The notes below the pieces were generated by a model. That model searched no databases. It was not told the DNA's origin and saw only the letters and a program-made list of their open reading frames with translations. A DNA stretch of 64,000 bases from Synanceia verrucosa (Eukaryota; Chordata; Actinopteri; Perciformes; Synanceiidae): the NCBI GenBank assembly GCA_029721515.1, contig CM056569.1:11488007-11552006 (forward strand), read 5' to 3'. The number at the start of each line of letters is the position of its first letter. Within the stretch, counting starts at the first letter, position 1. A program made the translations under genes and the position numbers. This document shows, in pieces, positions 24,501 to 35,529 of this stretch.

Positions 24501-27500
24501 CATTTAAAGAAAAGCAAATATTAGGCAAATGATCTAATGATAAATCTAAAAAATAATGTATCATCAACATCATCATATTGTTATTAATTTTAGCATCAAG
24601 TAACACCACAATAATTGTCCATATCTTGTTGGAATTACTGAGGAATTTCTAAGGGACAAAATTTAGTCTTAAGTGTCACTGTAGCTGCTCTGTACATGTG
24701 TGAATGTGGTGTGAGATCAACTGAATTTCATTGTCTTTTCTTGGTTTTAAATGCAGTTTTTTTAAGGGGGAAAAAAGAAATGTAGCAACCTGTAGCCCTG
24801 CTCTCTCAAGCTGGTGAACTAGATCCTCGCGTTCATGGGCGGGGAAATGGCGTGCCCCCACCTCCTCATCCCCCAGCCTCTGTCGAGTAATGGTCATCCT
24901 CAAGAGCTGCAGGAAATCAGCTGGTTACTTTTCTCACTGCTTCAGGTTAGATGAGCACCATTTAAACTGCTGCTACTGGTAACCTCACCTTGTTATCCCC
25001 CTGGGCCTCCGTAAGTCTCTGAGTCAGCTCCTTCACCTCCTCAGCGAGCTGTTTCCCTCGTTCCCTCGAGTCTCTCAGCAGCTGAGCCAGATTCACCTGA
25101 GGAGAAGATGGAGAAGACGGTCAAACACTGAGCAGCAGCTGGTGACAGGCCACTTGATCCATCATGGATTGGGTCCAAATCCACCGATAAAACACATTCA
25201 ACGTCTTTCTTCTTCAGCTCAAGGACACAGTTAACTCAAAGCCACAGATTCTGAATGGGTCGGACATCATCACTGTACATCGAAGTAGTACACTGTACAT
25301 AAAAAAGCAATGCACTGTGCATGCATTCAGCAGCCAACTCTTCAGTTGTGGTCCAAGCATCTTTGAAAGGACATCCAATTACCTTAACATTTATCCAAAC
25401 CATAATTATCTCAGAAAGGTCACATAAGAAGGCTGCAAGCTGTGTGAGCATGTGATCTGTATTTGTCTGGGATTAAAAAGGTTGTTTGCCTCCTGAGATC
25501 CTTTATTTGATGTGAACTCGTGGCAGAAGAAGGAAAAAGGAGAGAGCAGTTGGATTCAACCGCACCACACTAATCTAACATAATGAAGGGAAACACACTT
25601 TTAGCAGCAGTAGTCTTTGAAATCAACCACAACTTACTTGATTGCGTTTTTCTGGTGGCAAAGAGGGGTCTCCATCCTGAAACATGAAATATACTTTGAC
25701 TGTTAATCATTCCCATTTAATTGACTGACTTACTGTGTTGTCAACCCTGTGCACACTGACCACTCACAATGAGCTCCCTGTACTTTTTCTTGAGTCCCTG
25801 GTGGCGCTCTCTCAGCTGGTTGGCCATCAGCTTGTACTGATCTCTCTCCTGCTGACAGGTATCCAGCTCCTTGGACAGAATGAGAAGGGCCTCTTTCTTA
25901 CTTTCCAGCTTGCGCTTACACACCAGGAACTAGAACAGACAAGGACAGAACAGAGAGCAGTGGTATTATTGCATGCACTCTTTGCGTTAATTCCAGGACC
26001 ACAGGTTTATACCTTTTATTTATGCCTACTGTGTCATCCAGCTTTATAATTCCTCCAGGGCAGCCCTACCCTGAGACAGAAATGGTCAAATTACTTAACA
26101 GTGCAAATGATATGAACCCGGTCAGTTCCCTACAGGTGGAAAAACACACTGGAGCCAAATGTTTGATGTGTAGATAAGACACAGCAGAAGGAACAGAGCA
26201 AACCTTGATAGCAGACCAGCCCATAATCAAATGTAACAGCAGCCGCTACCATGGAGCTGGACGTGCAGTACACAGTGTGTAAAGCCTGCTGCAACTAATG
26301 ACTGATGAATCAGACAGCTATATTCTCACTTACTGAATTGCTCATTTGGTCTATAAAACATAACACAAACAACTAGATCTCTCTTCAGAAGCCTCTGGAC
26401 AAGAACCAGCAGACTGAGGAAGAGCTTTTTCCTAACATAGCACAAGTTAAGCAACACAAGGTAGCTACTGCTTATTATTTATGTGCTGTTCAATGCTCAC
26501 TTTTCTTTAGATTTAATGCACAAATCCATCTGTATAATATGATCATAGTACCCCAATCAGTCATTATGTATACCTGCTCACTCATCTGTATATATGGTCT
26601 CACCTGTACATTGGTTTTCATTTGTAAATATTGTCCATATGTTATTAAAAAAAACAACCTGTGCCATACCGCTTATACACACACTATTTATGCTACATCT
26701 CACTGCTTTAAGCACATCTGGTTAGATGCTAAACTGCATTTTGTTGCTCTGCACCTGTATGTGTAATGATAATAAAGTTGAATTTAATATAAAAAAAAAT
26801 AAGTGATGATATTACACTGCTTATTTTCACTTTAAGCACTACAAAGTATGCATATAGTCAAGTCAAGTCAATGTTATTTTTATAGCCCAATATCACAAAT
26901 TATAAATTTGCCTCAAGGGGCTTTAAAATCTGTACAGGATATGACACCCTCTGTCCTTTACAAACGACCCTCACATCAACTAAGGAAAAACTCCCCAAAA
27001 AAACTTTTTAACAGGGAAAAGAAACGGAAGAAACCTCAGGAAGAGCAACAGAAGAGGGATCCCTCTTTCAGGATGGACAGACATGCAATAGATGTCATGT
27101 GTACAGAATAATATAGGCAGTTTACTATCACTTAAGCCAAAGAAAAGCAGCATGTATTAAACTGAGTTTCAGTATAAGCTTTCATTAGTCATATATATTA
27201 ATATGTCCCTTTATGTCAAATTTTACTGAATAGGTTTGAACACGTTTACTGTAGCAGGGTCACAGGTGGCCTTCAGGTGCTCTACATGGCACCATATGTG
27301 AGGAGGAGGAGGTGGGCAGGAGTGTCGCTGCATTTCCATCCCACAGCTCCACAGTCAGAGATGCTGTCGGCCTGACAGACAGCAGCATGCTAGCTTACCC
27401 ATTCAACTCACATACATCTCTCTCCAGCAAAACAAAGTGGCCTTTTTCTATGTGGCGTTCAACAGCTTCCTGAAACGACCCTATTACCGCGACACCGAGG

Positions 27501-27633
27501 CTGGCTCCATATGGACGAGGGAGCTCGTGGAAAACCAGTCCGTCCTCTGCTCAGCTGTTCACGGTGTTCGCTCCTGTCTTACCTCGCTGACCAGCCCCTG
27601 CCAGTCACTCTCGCTCCTCTTGGAAGACTGCAT
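16073..27633 (-). CDS. ccdc149: ccdc149, coiled-coil domain-containing protein 149 (12 coding exons)
   Basis: Exons 27583-27633, 25768-25929, 25638-25676, 24989-25096, 24790-24906, 23855-24027, 22599-22671, 22354-22438, 21690-21834, 21332-21408, 17559-17663 and 16073-16608 join with consistent phases into 556 aa plus stop. Residues about 18-240 are a long Glu/Lys/Leu-rich coiled coil, with the family blocks MANQLRERHQGLKKKYREL, RIIDVDALCMENRY and EEVNLLKSNI. Residues about 270-345 hold the conserved [20 protein letters not shown] and ILGNRVADLERKL blocks. The last ~180 residues are acidic and low-complexity. Identity is clear from the CCDC149 family; its molecular function is poorly known and I assign none. 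The ATG has A at -3. Human paralogues are similar in size. Confidence 0.95.
17559..17663 (-). CDS. ccdc149: ccdc149 exon 11
   Basis: 35 codons, beginning GTRENITLNENLQPELRPTR and ending QPRVQLPK. It is not strongly conserved, but phase and borders (AACAG, GTGAGT) fit exons 10 and 12. Confidence 0.8.
17664..21331 (-). other. ccdc149 intron 10
   Basis: A 3.7-kb intron with no recognised repeat family, RNA gene or alternative exon. It is AT-rich with short runs of (T)n near 19740. Confidence 0.6.
21332..21408 (-). CDS. ccdc149: ccdc149 exon 10
   Basis: It encodes ILGNRVADLERKLKTLEVSG then LWSLPG, matching the last conserved CCDC149 block. A (TG)n tract at 21451-21507 lies 43-99 nt upstream of its acceptor, which is (CA)n on the transcribed sense. 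Confidence 0.93.
21451..21507. repeat. (TG)n microsatellite
   Basis: A nearly perfect tract of about 57 bp (two TT interruptions at the left). It lies just upstream of the ccdc149 exon 10 acceptor. Confidence 0.95.
21690..21834 (-). CDS. ccdc149: ccdc149 exon 9
   Basis: The acceptor TTTTAG (not the CAG 5 nt further in) keeps frame and gives [20 protein letters not shown], followed by [18 protein letters not shown]. This is one of the most conserved blocks of the family. Confidence 0.93.
22354..22438 (-). CDS. ccdc149: ccdc149 exon 8
   Basis: TALERRKNSSTYGKSN then SPLTGVLSAKQ, the Ser-rich segment after the coiled coil that is conserved in CCDC149. It ends in phase 1. Confidence 0.93.
22599..22671 (-). 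CDS. ccdc149: ccdc149 exon 7
   Basis: The first nt completes Arg, then YLHERFSQLQEEVNLLKSNI and MKYK follow. The donor GTACCG is weaker than its neighbours but the phase fits exon 8. Confidence 0.92.
22672..23854 (-). other. ccdc149 intron 6
   Basis: A 1.2-kb intron notable only for the perfect hairpin near its 3' end. The rest is AT-rich without other features. Confidence 0.6.
22850..22919. repeat. Perfect 32-bp inverted repeat with 6-nt loop
   Basis: Arms at 22850-22881 and 22888-22919 are exact reverse complements around the loop TTATAC. Beyond the arms some further pairing is visible (CATGC against GCATG). It sits in ccdc149 intron 6. It does not match a miRNA I recognise, and the perfect stem is unusual for one. 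Confidence 0.9.
23855..24027 (-). CDS. ccdc149: ccdc149 exon 6
   Basis: It encodes MEEMEHNMKALTDELQDVKA and later RIIDVDALCMEN. It ends in a split Arg codon (AG|GTACGT). Confidence 0.95.
24790..24906 (-). CDS. ccdc149: ccdc149 exon 5
   Basis: 39 codons, LLRMTITRQRLGDEEVG then HEREDLVHQLERAGLQ, a conserved family block. The borders are TGCAG and GTTGCT. Confidence 0.94.
24989..25096 (-). CDS. ccdc149: ccdc149 exon 4
   Basis: 36 codons, VNLAQLLRDSRERGKQLA through LTEAQGDNK, continuing the coiled coil. The borders are CTCAG and GTGAGG. Confidence 0.95.
25638..25676 (-). CDS. ccdc149: ccdc149 exon 3 (13-codon microexon)
   Basis: A 39-nt exon encoding DGDPSLPPEKRNQ, matching the vertebrate linker DGDPSLPPEKR. 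It has clean AG and GTAAGT borders. It is too short for an ORF scan to show. Confidence 0.9.
25768..25929 (-). CDS. ccdc149: ccdc149 exon 2
   Basis: 54 codons beginning FLVCKRKLESKKEALLIL and ending KKKYRELI, the signature coiled-coil start of the family. It lies between a TTCTAG acceptor and a GTGAGT donor. Confidence 0.95.
26385..26790 (+). mobile_element. LINE 3' end (RT C-terminus remnant and 3' UTR)
   Basis: The segment starts with CTTCAGAAGCCTCTGGACAA then GCAGACTGAGGAAGAGCTTT, which decodes like the C-terminal end of fish L2-type reverse transcriptases. It ends with TGCATTTTGTTGCTCTGCAC and a final AATAAAGTTGAATTTAAT, a characteristic fish LINE tail. It is 5' truncated and lies in ccdc149 intron 1, antisense to the gene. 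Confidence 0.7.
26860..27115 (+). mobile_element. Interspersed fish repeat (percomorph type)
   Basis: The motif order ATAGCCCAATATCACAAAT, GCCTCAAGGGGCTTTA, GGAAAAACTCCCCAAAAAAA, GAAGAAACCTCAGGAAGAGC and GGATGGACAGACATGCAATA matches a repeat found in very many copies in percomorph fishes. It is non-coding; its transposon class is uncertain to me. Confidence 0.65.
27583..27633 (-). CDS. ccdc149: ccdc149 exon 1
   Basis: The exon encodes 17 residues beginning MQSSKRSESDWQGL and ends AGCGAG|GTAAGA in phase 0. It lies in a GC-rich stretch, as expected for a first exon. The start is the only ATG near an open frame that joins exon 2. Confidence 0.8.
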
Positions 27634-27800
27634 TATCCGAGGTCTTTCTGACAAAATGTCACGATACAGGCCGTCTCTCCCACCGCCTCTGCTCCGTTTG
27701 TTTATCCTGCAACGTCACTTTTTTTTTTTTTGGCTCTGCCGTCAAGTCGCGCGCAGTGAGGATATGGAAAAGATAGGACTTCCGGTACGATGTTGAAAAA
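27634..27800 (-). promoter_or_regulatory. ccdc149 5' flank and 5' UTR
   Basis: Sequence upstream of the start ATG is GC-rich relative to the surroundings, with CpGs at GTCAAGTCGCGCGCAGTG (27743-27760) and GACTTCCGGTACG (27778-27790). A CTTCCGG ETS-like core is present. There is no TATA box. It becomes AT-rich beyond 27800. Confidence 0.4.
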
Positions 27801-29162
27801 TAAAATCCTCGTTGCAGAAACCTTTTTAAAATAGAATATTTTTCTTATTAATTTCACTTTCTACAGCAGTGTAAACAAGTTATAGTAAGAAAAAAAACAA
27901 TAATATATAAATAATAAAACATGTACAGTATGTACTATATTTTTAATGGCATATGAAATCAAATTAATTAACATATTTAGTCTATGGATAGGACTTTAAT
28001 AAGAATTAAACAGATTAAACATTTATTTTCCTTTTTAGTACACACCAAATATATTATTATTATGTAAATATATTATTATTATTATTATTATTATTACTCA
28101 TTCTATTATTTCATCACTATTGTTCATTGTATTTTATTATTGTAACTTGTTCAAACTGCCTTCAAAATGGGGAATGACTAATTATATCATATTCTGAAAA
28201 AAAGGGCATACAATAAAACAATGAACACCAGTGATTCTGAATGACCAGGAGAGGTGGGAGTGTCAGTCTGCTGCTGAAGAAGCCAGTTTTGACCAACAGT
28301 TTTCCTTTTAGCCCAATAGCACATCAAGTCATCCTGATTTCCCCCCTGGGTTGTTTTGAGAGAAACTCTCAAGGGCTTGTCCTCCTCCCTCCCTTCAGGC
28401 TGTCACTCTGATGAAGACTTCAGGAACGTCAAGAACCATCCCTGTGATAATTACAACCCCCAATAACATCTACAAACCATATTCATTACTGTTGTATATA
28501 TTGTACATACACACTCAAAATATCAAAGCTACATTTTATTGAAATTAAAATCTGAAGCCCCACAGGGATTCATTTACAGGAGTATCACTGGACAAGGACT
28601 CACTCGTTTACTCATTGCTTGAACATCTACAAGTCATGTTGCCCTCCCACTAACCAGACAAAGAAATTATGATGTAATTCTCTTCTGTTATTTTTTTTTT
28701 GGCATACTTTAAGGAGCTGCAATTTTTGGCACCTCTGCATTGGCTTCAAGTTTTATCTCCACACTTGATGGGATTTAAATGGTTTGAGGATCTTGAACAA
28801 GAAAGGTGAGACATTCTTCATTCCTGGGGACTCTGGGATGCCATGCTATTTTAGCCTCATGTATTTTTAAATAAACAACAGAAAAACTAGGCTCAATGAG
28901 ACCATCATTTAAAGGGGGTGGCACTCAAAATTTTCAATTAATTATGTTTTTATTCGTACATTAAAAAACTCATTCGGGAAAGGAAAGTAACAGAAAATGT
29001 TTACCCATAAAGTAATCAACTAAAAAGAGATGGAGACCCCAAAATTAAGAAAAGATAAGGAAGCACAAGTCCAGCCACCCTATGGGCCATCACACCTTGT
29101 ACTTCCTCCCTAATCTGGAAAAACACAAATTAAAACTAAAAGAAAACCACAAACAAGGACTA

Positions 29163-29166
29163 ATAT

Positions 29167-29200
<34 letters not shown>

Positions 29201-29201
29201 G
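29163..29201. repeat. (AAT)n microsatellite
   Basis: About 13 trinucleotide units. Confidence 0.9.
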
Positions 29202-29294
29202 GTTAAACGATTAAAATGCCTTCGACAATATGAATTACTGGGGTTAAAGATCTGATATATAAAGGGGTTAAAGGGAAATAGTATTTTGATTGAC

Positions 29295-29381
29295 CACTTC
29301 TCACCCTAAGACAGCTGGGATAGGCTCCAGCCCCCCTGCGACCCTATGAGGATAAGTGGTAGAAAATGGATGGATGGATGA
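29295..29381 (+). mobile_element. 3' fragment of a fish SINE/LINE ending in (TGGA)n
   Basis: AGCTGGGATAGGCTCCAGCC, then CCTGCGACCCTATGAGGATA, then AGTGGTAGAAAATGGATGGA is the well-known 3' tail shared by several fish SINEs and their LINE partners. It finishes in TGGATGGATGGATG. Only the tail is present (5' truncation). Confidence 0.8.
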
Positions 29382-31167
29382 TTGACCACTGAAAGCTAGT
29401 CAGAATAAAACAACAACAACAAAAAGCTTCCCATGTTGCCCTGCTACAGAAATTTGCCCAAAGGAAGGCCATTGTGAAGTTTCTGGAGTTTTGGATGGTC
29501 GTGCATCAGTATACCTCAACAAGTGTGGTGTTCTTCCAGAGCGTGAGAATGGACACCCTCCACCACCGGGCTAAAGATCTGGTGTCACTCCAGTCCCCCA
29601 CATCTCAGTCCAAAAGAGAAGAGTGCATTATTGTGTGCATTATTCTTCGAGGGGAGAAACTACACTGTGACTGCCTGTCCCATAATCCCACTCATCAATG
29701 ACTCATAAAACACTTCTTTACAATCATACTTTTACACATTTATTTGATACTCAAATGACAAGATTTATAGTATATTTGGAGAGTAACATTCAATATGCTT
29801 CAAATAAAATTATACAAAAGAATCTGCATGTTGTAAAGCTTGCATATTCCAGTATGTTTTTTTCTTTTAAATTGCAGTACCATTCACTTAATAAGCAGAA
29901 GCACTTTTAGACTTCTGAGTTTGTTAGGTTTGTCTAAAAATTAGTTCGCAAACACCCTTTTTTGAATGTCATGCTCTTGCAGGCTGTTATTTCTTAAAAA
30001 GAAGTGCAAAGATCTGATCAGGATTTCGTGTGACAAACAGGTATTGGCATTGCGGTCCATGTTTTATGTACATTTTGTAGCTTGTAAGTCAACATTCAAT
30101 ATTAGTAAGAACGGAATGACAGACAGAAAAAGCCTCTCAATTTTCGTGAATATATTTACATGATATTTGTTTTCTCATTTTTAGACAAAGAAATTATGTC
30201 TTTTTATCAAATTTAATTAATGTGACTCCACTACTGTGGCGAGGAGTCTTTTATTGTTATCGTCTAAAAAGAAAAGTTAAATGATGATATTAGTTCAACA
30301 ACTGGGTTATTTTTTCAATCTTAGTACTAAGTAGGTCATTTTCCCTGACATCCCCTACACTAAATGGAAAAAAAGAGCTTCTATCTGCTTTGTCACCTGT
30401 AGTTATTCAGGGCAAAAGGTTATTCCATTTACATTTGTCTAAAAAGGCATTAGCTATATCCAGTCCTGAATATTTCACGTCCTAAAACAACAAACCACTA
30501 CTCTTTACTGTACGCAATATAATCTATAGCACCTACAGTAACATTTTCCACGCAACAACTACTGTCTAAGGGCTGGGGTCTCTGCTACAATAATTAAAGG
30601 TTTGTGCTTTCAAGACATTCCCTGTATGGAAAAAGCAAAGAGGTATGATACTTAACATGGCCAGAGGGAGGCACTGTAGGCCCATCAGAACAGACCCCCA
30701 GTGCTGATAAGGCAACAAACTGTACATCACCACACAGTATGAGGACATGAGGTAAGTGGCACATAGATCAGCAACCACTTCTTTTACATGACCCAGAAAA
30801 GGACAAAACAAATTCAGTAATGTTTTCTATGTTCTTACAGGTCCTGGTGTATATTTTTTGGGGTATAAAACAATTAACACAGGGGATATTTAACCAAAAG
30901 ATACATCCAAATGATCAATTTATATTCTAAGTCTTTGTGAAATGGTCTCTGAGTCTCTGAAAATCTGAGAGACCATGACAATGGATAATATAAGAAACCT
31001 TAAAGACTAAAATGATGCCAAAGACCACTAGACCCAGATCTCAGATTTGTGATAAATGTATGGAGAAAATTGATACTTCAGAGTTCATTAACTTCTGGTC
31101 CTTTCTTTTCCTTTCACAAATGTATCTTTTTAGTGGAAGACGTTTGATTGGAGGAAAGCACAGCCCC

Positions 31168-31985
31168 TCACAAGCTCAAGTCAATGATGATGTGCTCAAA
31201 GATCTGTGTGTTTCCCTTGAAGCTGGAGGTGAAGATGAAGTCCCTGCGGTCAGTGGAAACCACAGTAAAGGAGCGCGGTGCTTGGATGTACACCTCCTTA
31301 AAGCGGTCAAAGAGTTTGTTCTCATCATCCCACAGGTAGACCTGCGAGAAGGTGTAATCACTTCCCAAGGCCAGGTAGTAACGTTCCTTGAAAGAGAACG
31401 GCTGTAGAATCATGGAGCCTCGTGACGGCAAAGCCTGGATCTCTGCAAACTGTTTGGCACCCCAACGCAGAATTTTGGAGTCGCCGATGTAGCGTGTCAT
31501 AGCCAGGTAGAGTTCCTCCTTGATGCGGAAGTGCTTTACAGCGACAACATCCTCCATGTTGGGAATCTCGCCCTGCAGGACAAACTTCTGGTTGCTTCGG
31601 CTCCACTGATAGATCACAGGCACCTGTGAACGGCTTGCCAAGATAAGATGGGCTTTCCCATCCAAGTCCAAGAACTCTGCATCTGTGTCACGGTACCACT
31701 CATGCAGCGACTGGTATGAATAAAAGCCCTTATCGTTCCATTTATATAAGGTGGATAGGCCTGCTTTTGAGCTGTCCGCAATCAAAAAGAACCAATCAGA
31801 GCCGATCTGGAACACCTCAATGTCGTTGGGCTTGGAGATCTTGGACACCTCAATGTCCTGGAACTTGCTGAATCTGCTTTGGTCCTCATCGAACTTGTAG
31901 ATGTGGGAACCACCAAAGAGCTGAGCCACAATGACAAACACCTGGTCCTGGATGACGACTGCCTTGCACCCCACAATGGACTGAC
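31168..31985 (-). CDS. lgi2: lgi2 exon 8 (EPTP blades 2-7 and stop)
   Basis: A single 818-nt exon holds the rest of the beta-propeller, from QSIVGCKAVVIQDQVF through FGGSHIYKFDEDQ, NMEDVVAVKHF and ALGSDYTFSQVYLW to FEHIIIDLSL and TGA at 31168-31170. Confidence 0.97.
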
Positions 31986-34900
31986 CTGGGAAACAGGGAA
32001 ACAGGAAAAAACAGGCCAGTAGCATGAGCGTAAAACTCAACCAGGGTATTCTGAGACGGTTTGTTGAGGCATCGCTGTACCTGTGATGTTATCATAAGTC
32101 CTGAAGTTCATTTCTATGTGGTCCCATTGGAAAACCATACAGCTCTCTGCACTGGGAGCAGCAATAGTCACATAGACGTCATTCTTGTAGCTGAATGTGT
32201 CAACAGACAGAGACTCAGATGCGATGGACTGATGGAGGACAAAATCTGTGGAGAAGCACATTCTGAATTGGAACTCTCCAGAAACTCTAAAAGAAAAGCC
32301 ACATCATACACTGTATGAAAAAAAATAATAATCTTTTCTTCCTCTACCCTGCTGAGTTGGTTGATACTGATGCCAGGTAGAATAGAAACAGGGCCAGCTG
32401 GCTCAGGTGTTTCTCACCTGTTGAGATGCATTCATTGTGCAGGCTGGTCATGTCATTGAGGCGCTTGTCCTTCATATCCTCCGGTCCGGCACACACGACA
32501 TCCGACACTGTAGCATTGGTGTTCTTCAACCATGTCATCAGCCACTTGGCACGGCAGTCACACTCAAAGGCATTGCCTCGCAGGTCCCTGCAGAAGAGGA
32601 GCACCATGTGTCAGTCCAGAAACGTAACTGAGCTAGAAGGCAACTTAAAAGAAAAAAAATATGCACGGGATGCAGGACACATTTTGACACAGACAAACAA
32701 AACAGAAAAGACAGAGGACGTTGCACTATTTTCCCAACACTTTTTAACTGAGGGACAAACTTACAGCTCTATCAGTGAGTCCAAGTCAACAAAGACATCC
32801 CTGGGTAATGCTTTAATGTTGTTGTTTGCCAAAGACCTGGAAACAACGAGAGCATTGCAACTGTGAAAATATCCATTACAAGGAAATGCAAAAAATATTC
32901 TTTACACATATTGTGTAGAAGTCAAACTAATATTTAATTCTGACTGAAAAAACATCATTCTAATATATTTCCATTACAGTGCAAAAGTACTACCATTAAT
33001 CCTAATATCATAATCCTTATCCTATAATAATATCCTGAACTATTTAGCACTTATAATGGCTCCATATTAAATAATTGCATCGTAGAATAAATATAGCATG
33101 TGTAATGATTTAACTGTAGGAACATACAGGTGAGTCAAGTCTCTGAGTCCTCTGAAGGCATATTTGGCTGCAGTCTCGATCTTATTACTCTCAATGAATC
33201 TGTGGAGGATAACAAAAAGCATGTTGGATTTAGTGATAAGAGTGTGGCAAAATGAGGAGTAGTCATTCACATACTACAGTTATTATTATTATTATTACAG
33301 ATCAGACAGGCTTGTACAAACTCAAAAAAATACAGTATTTTCCAAAAAGCCCATTAATTGAGCAACAATACTGACACATATCAGTGTGAAATTCTTTTAT
33401 GGTACATATTGAACCACAAGAGGGCATACGGATAAGACTGTACTGCCTCACTCACTTTCTGAAAGCCCAACATTCAACCACATACAGTAACCTCACGTCC
33501 ATAATAACGTTCCTTTTATTATGCAGTACTTTGATTAGAAAAACCACAAGAAAAAAAGAAGAACTTACAGATACTCCAGATGTGGAAGTCCAGAGAATGC
33601 ATCATCCCTTATGGTTGTAAGAGAGTTGGAATTCAAAAGCCTGAAATGATAAAACACACATTAACAAATAGTAGCCACCAACAAACAGCACAGTTTTCTG
33701 TTTGTGGTTGTGCATTCGGTGATCAAAATAGAGTCAAATGCTCTCAGCCCAATGCCGAATCACAACATGTAAAATTAAGGGGTGAGGTGAGTAATTATAT
33801 CACTGTAGTTTATGGCCTCATCTTTTTCAGCACACTGCGGTACAGGGAAATATTTTTCCAAACAAACTGTATGCAAAAACATAACCCTTCCAATCTCAAC
33901 ATAGAAGACACCTCATCTTGTGAAAATCTTCATTTTAAGGGGAATTTAAAAAAGCAAATACTAAGCTGTGACAGCAGCTGCCCTCTCAGCGCGCACGTCC
34001 TGTATTCAGCACATCATGTGTGTTGTGACTTAGGTTAAATGCTCTACATGTGCCACGCCTCTGCTTTTGCTGGCATCACAGCTTTCACTAGTGGAGTAAC
34101 AAAGCAGATACCATATCACAGGACTACACTGAAAGCTTTCCAGGTGCCCAAACCTTTTAAAACCTCCCCTGCTAATTGCTTTAACGTGTACCAAACAGAA
34201 TGTACCAAAACATTCTTTACTGGATTAAAGCACAGAAAGTTAGCTGCTGGACATGCATGCTTTAATAGCATCAAGGCCTTGATTAATTCATGTTAATACA
34301 TACCGAGATTACAGCTTTTGAATTATAGATATAGTATCATGAGGGGTTTGTTCCCACCTGTGCTGCACAGTCTGATGCATTTGGCATGTTAAACACCAAT
34401 ATTAAAGACATGTTTAAGTATTTTAAGTCTCCAGATTGCAGTCTGCATATAGGATCCTTAAGAGCTACTCCTAAAATCTCCTAACAGTGAGGAGTACTCT
34501 TACAGTAACTGGAGGGATGGCATGTGAGCAAACATTGCCTCTTTGACCTCGGAGAAAGTCCCATTGACGATACTCCTGAAAGGAAGAAGCACACAATGAT
34601 GAACATAAGACAACCAGAACAGTTCATATGCTGAAAAGTGATCAATGAGAGAAGACAGAAAAGACTGCAATGCCTTTCAACAAGAGCTCTAATTAAGATG
34701 CTGTGTGAGAAATACTTAATAATCCCATATTGCTGCATGCTAGACATACATGTTTAATGGGAGCACATGTACAGAGCCACATAGAGAAGATGTATGGAGC
34801 TACTCACAAAGAACTGATGTCGTTGGGGGAAATCCTTGGCACATAGGAGGACCCGACGCAAATGATGGACTCCCTGGAGCAGCTGCATGTTGAAGGACAT

Positions 34901-34989
34901 CGGAAAACCTTCTTCAAATGACCCGGTTGAGACAGGAAGCAGAGCGACACAGAAAGCAATGCCCAAATCTTGAGACTTGTTGGCAGCAT
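31168..34989 (-). CDS. lgi2: lgi2, leucine-rich repeat LGI family member 2 (8 exons)
   Basis: LGI proteins are secreted neuronal ligands that bind ADAM22/23-type receptors at synapses. Exons 34808-34989, 34504-34575, 33569-33640, 33128-33199, 32765-32836, 32418-32587, 32081-32245 and 31168-31985 join to 540 aa plus stop, close to human LGI2. Residues 1-22 look like a signal peptide (KIWALLSVSLCFLS). LRRNT Cys lie at 31, 35, 37 and 44. Four LRRs are each on a 72-nt phase-2 exon, followed by an LRRCT (FECDC at 164-168). Residues about 214-540 form the seven-bladed EPTP propeller, ending IIIDLSL. The blocks GQSIVGCKAV, SKPNDIEVFQI and YSYQSLHEW favour LGI2 over LGI1, 3 and 4. Confidence 0.96.
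32081..32245 (-). CDS. lgi2: lgi2 exon 7 (EPTP start)
   Basis: It encodes DFVLHQSIASESLSVDTFSY, KNDVYVTIAAP and WDHIEMNFRTYDNITG, the first EPTP blade. NIT is a potential N-glycosylation site. Confidence 0.95.
32418..32587 (-). CDS. lgi2: lgi2 exon 6 (LRRCT)
   Basis: It encodes DLRGNAFECDCRAKWLMTWL, then TVSDVVCAGPEDMKDK and NECIST. Cysteines of the C-terminal LRR cap are all present. It ends in phase 1. Confidence 0.95.
32765..32836 (-). CDS. lgi2: lgi2 exon 5 (LRR 4)
   Basis: 72 nt encoding SLANNNIKALPRDVFVDLDS then LIEL. It is too short for an ORF scan but fits the LRR exon series exactly. Confidence 0.94.
33128..33199 (-). CDS. lgi2: lgi2 exon 4 (LRR 3)
   Basis: 72 nt encoding FIESNKIETAAKYAFRGLRD then LTHL. 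IESNKIET is typical of LGI2. Confidence 0.95.
33569..33640 (-). CDS. lgi2: lgi2 exon 3 (LRR 2)
   Basis: 72 nt encoding LLNSNSLTTIRDDAFSGLPH then LEYL, one LRR module. Confidence 0.94.
34504..34575 (-). CDS. lgi2: lgi2 exon 2 (LRR 1)
   Basis: 72 nt, phase 2 to phase 2, encoding SIVNGTFSEVKEAMFAHMPS then LQLL. Confidence 0.94.
34808..34989 (-). CDS. lgi2: lgi2 exon 1 (signal peptide, LRRNT)
   Basis: The ATG at 34987-34989 (A at -3) gives MLPTSLKIWALLSVSLCFLS as signal peptide, then the LRRNT CPSTCSCSRESIICVGSSYV. The frame stays open upstream to 35184, but the longer versions would bury the hydrophobic segment, so this start is preferred. Confidence 0.9.
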
Positions 34990-35200
34990 CCTTCTTGCCG
35001 GGCTCGCATGTGTGAGGTTCCGCTGAGAGCACCGATCGAGGCAGATGGCACCGCGCGTTTCCACCCTGCACCATGAAATGCTGCACTGGCTCCCTGACAT
35101 CAGCAAATCAGCTGCAGCTCCCCTCCGTCCACTTTCATTATTTATTAAGCCAGCGCTCCAGCCCGTTAAAAACACACCATCCATGGAGAAATGAAGGCAT
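34990..35200 (-). promoter_or_regulatory. lgi2 5' UTR and proximal flank
   Basis: The sequence above the chosen ATG includes upstream in-frame ATGs at 35100 and 35184 without an intervening stop. An N-terminally extended form cannot be excluded from sequence alone. No TATA box recognised. Confidence 0.35.
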
Positions 35201-35529
35201 TAGCACATGATCTGCTGACCATACAGTTAATGCTGCTTTCAAAGAAGCACTTATATGATAAGACTACTAAAATAAACCTAGAATGATGTCGCTTATTCAC
35301 ACGTTGTTGCCATTTGTCATGGTTAGTGTTTTGCAAAACATTCAGAATCAAAGTCCTCATGTGAAAGTCTCATAATGACGCAGGGAAGTCATATATTGTT
35401 GCTCAGGGACATTTTACCTTCAGTAGATGAGCTTTACAGCACTCCAAGGCGCATAACTGCAGCACCATGGACAGCGCCTCTGCTCAGCTGGCTGCATGCA
35501 TACTCCATGCAGTCAAAGTATAGGGCCTA

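Larger units (their letters stand above)
27801..31167. other. Spacer between ccdc149 and lgi2
   Basis: About 3.4 kb, very AT-rich, with an (ATT)n run at 28065-28096, an (ATA)n run at 29163-29201 and a SINE/LINE tail at 29295-29381. The part nearest 31167 presumably includes the lgi2 3' UTR. An AATAAA on the minus strand occurs near 30250. No gene recognised. Confidence 0.65.

Noticed and set aside
33580..34038. 152-codon plus-strand open frame
   Set aside because: It covers lgi2 exon 3 in antisense and then intron. No domain or splice logic.
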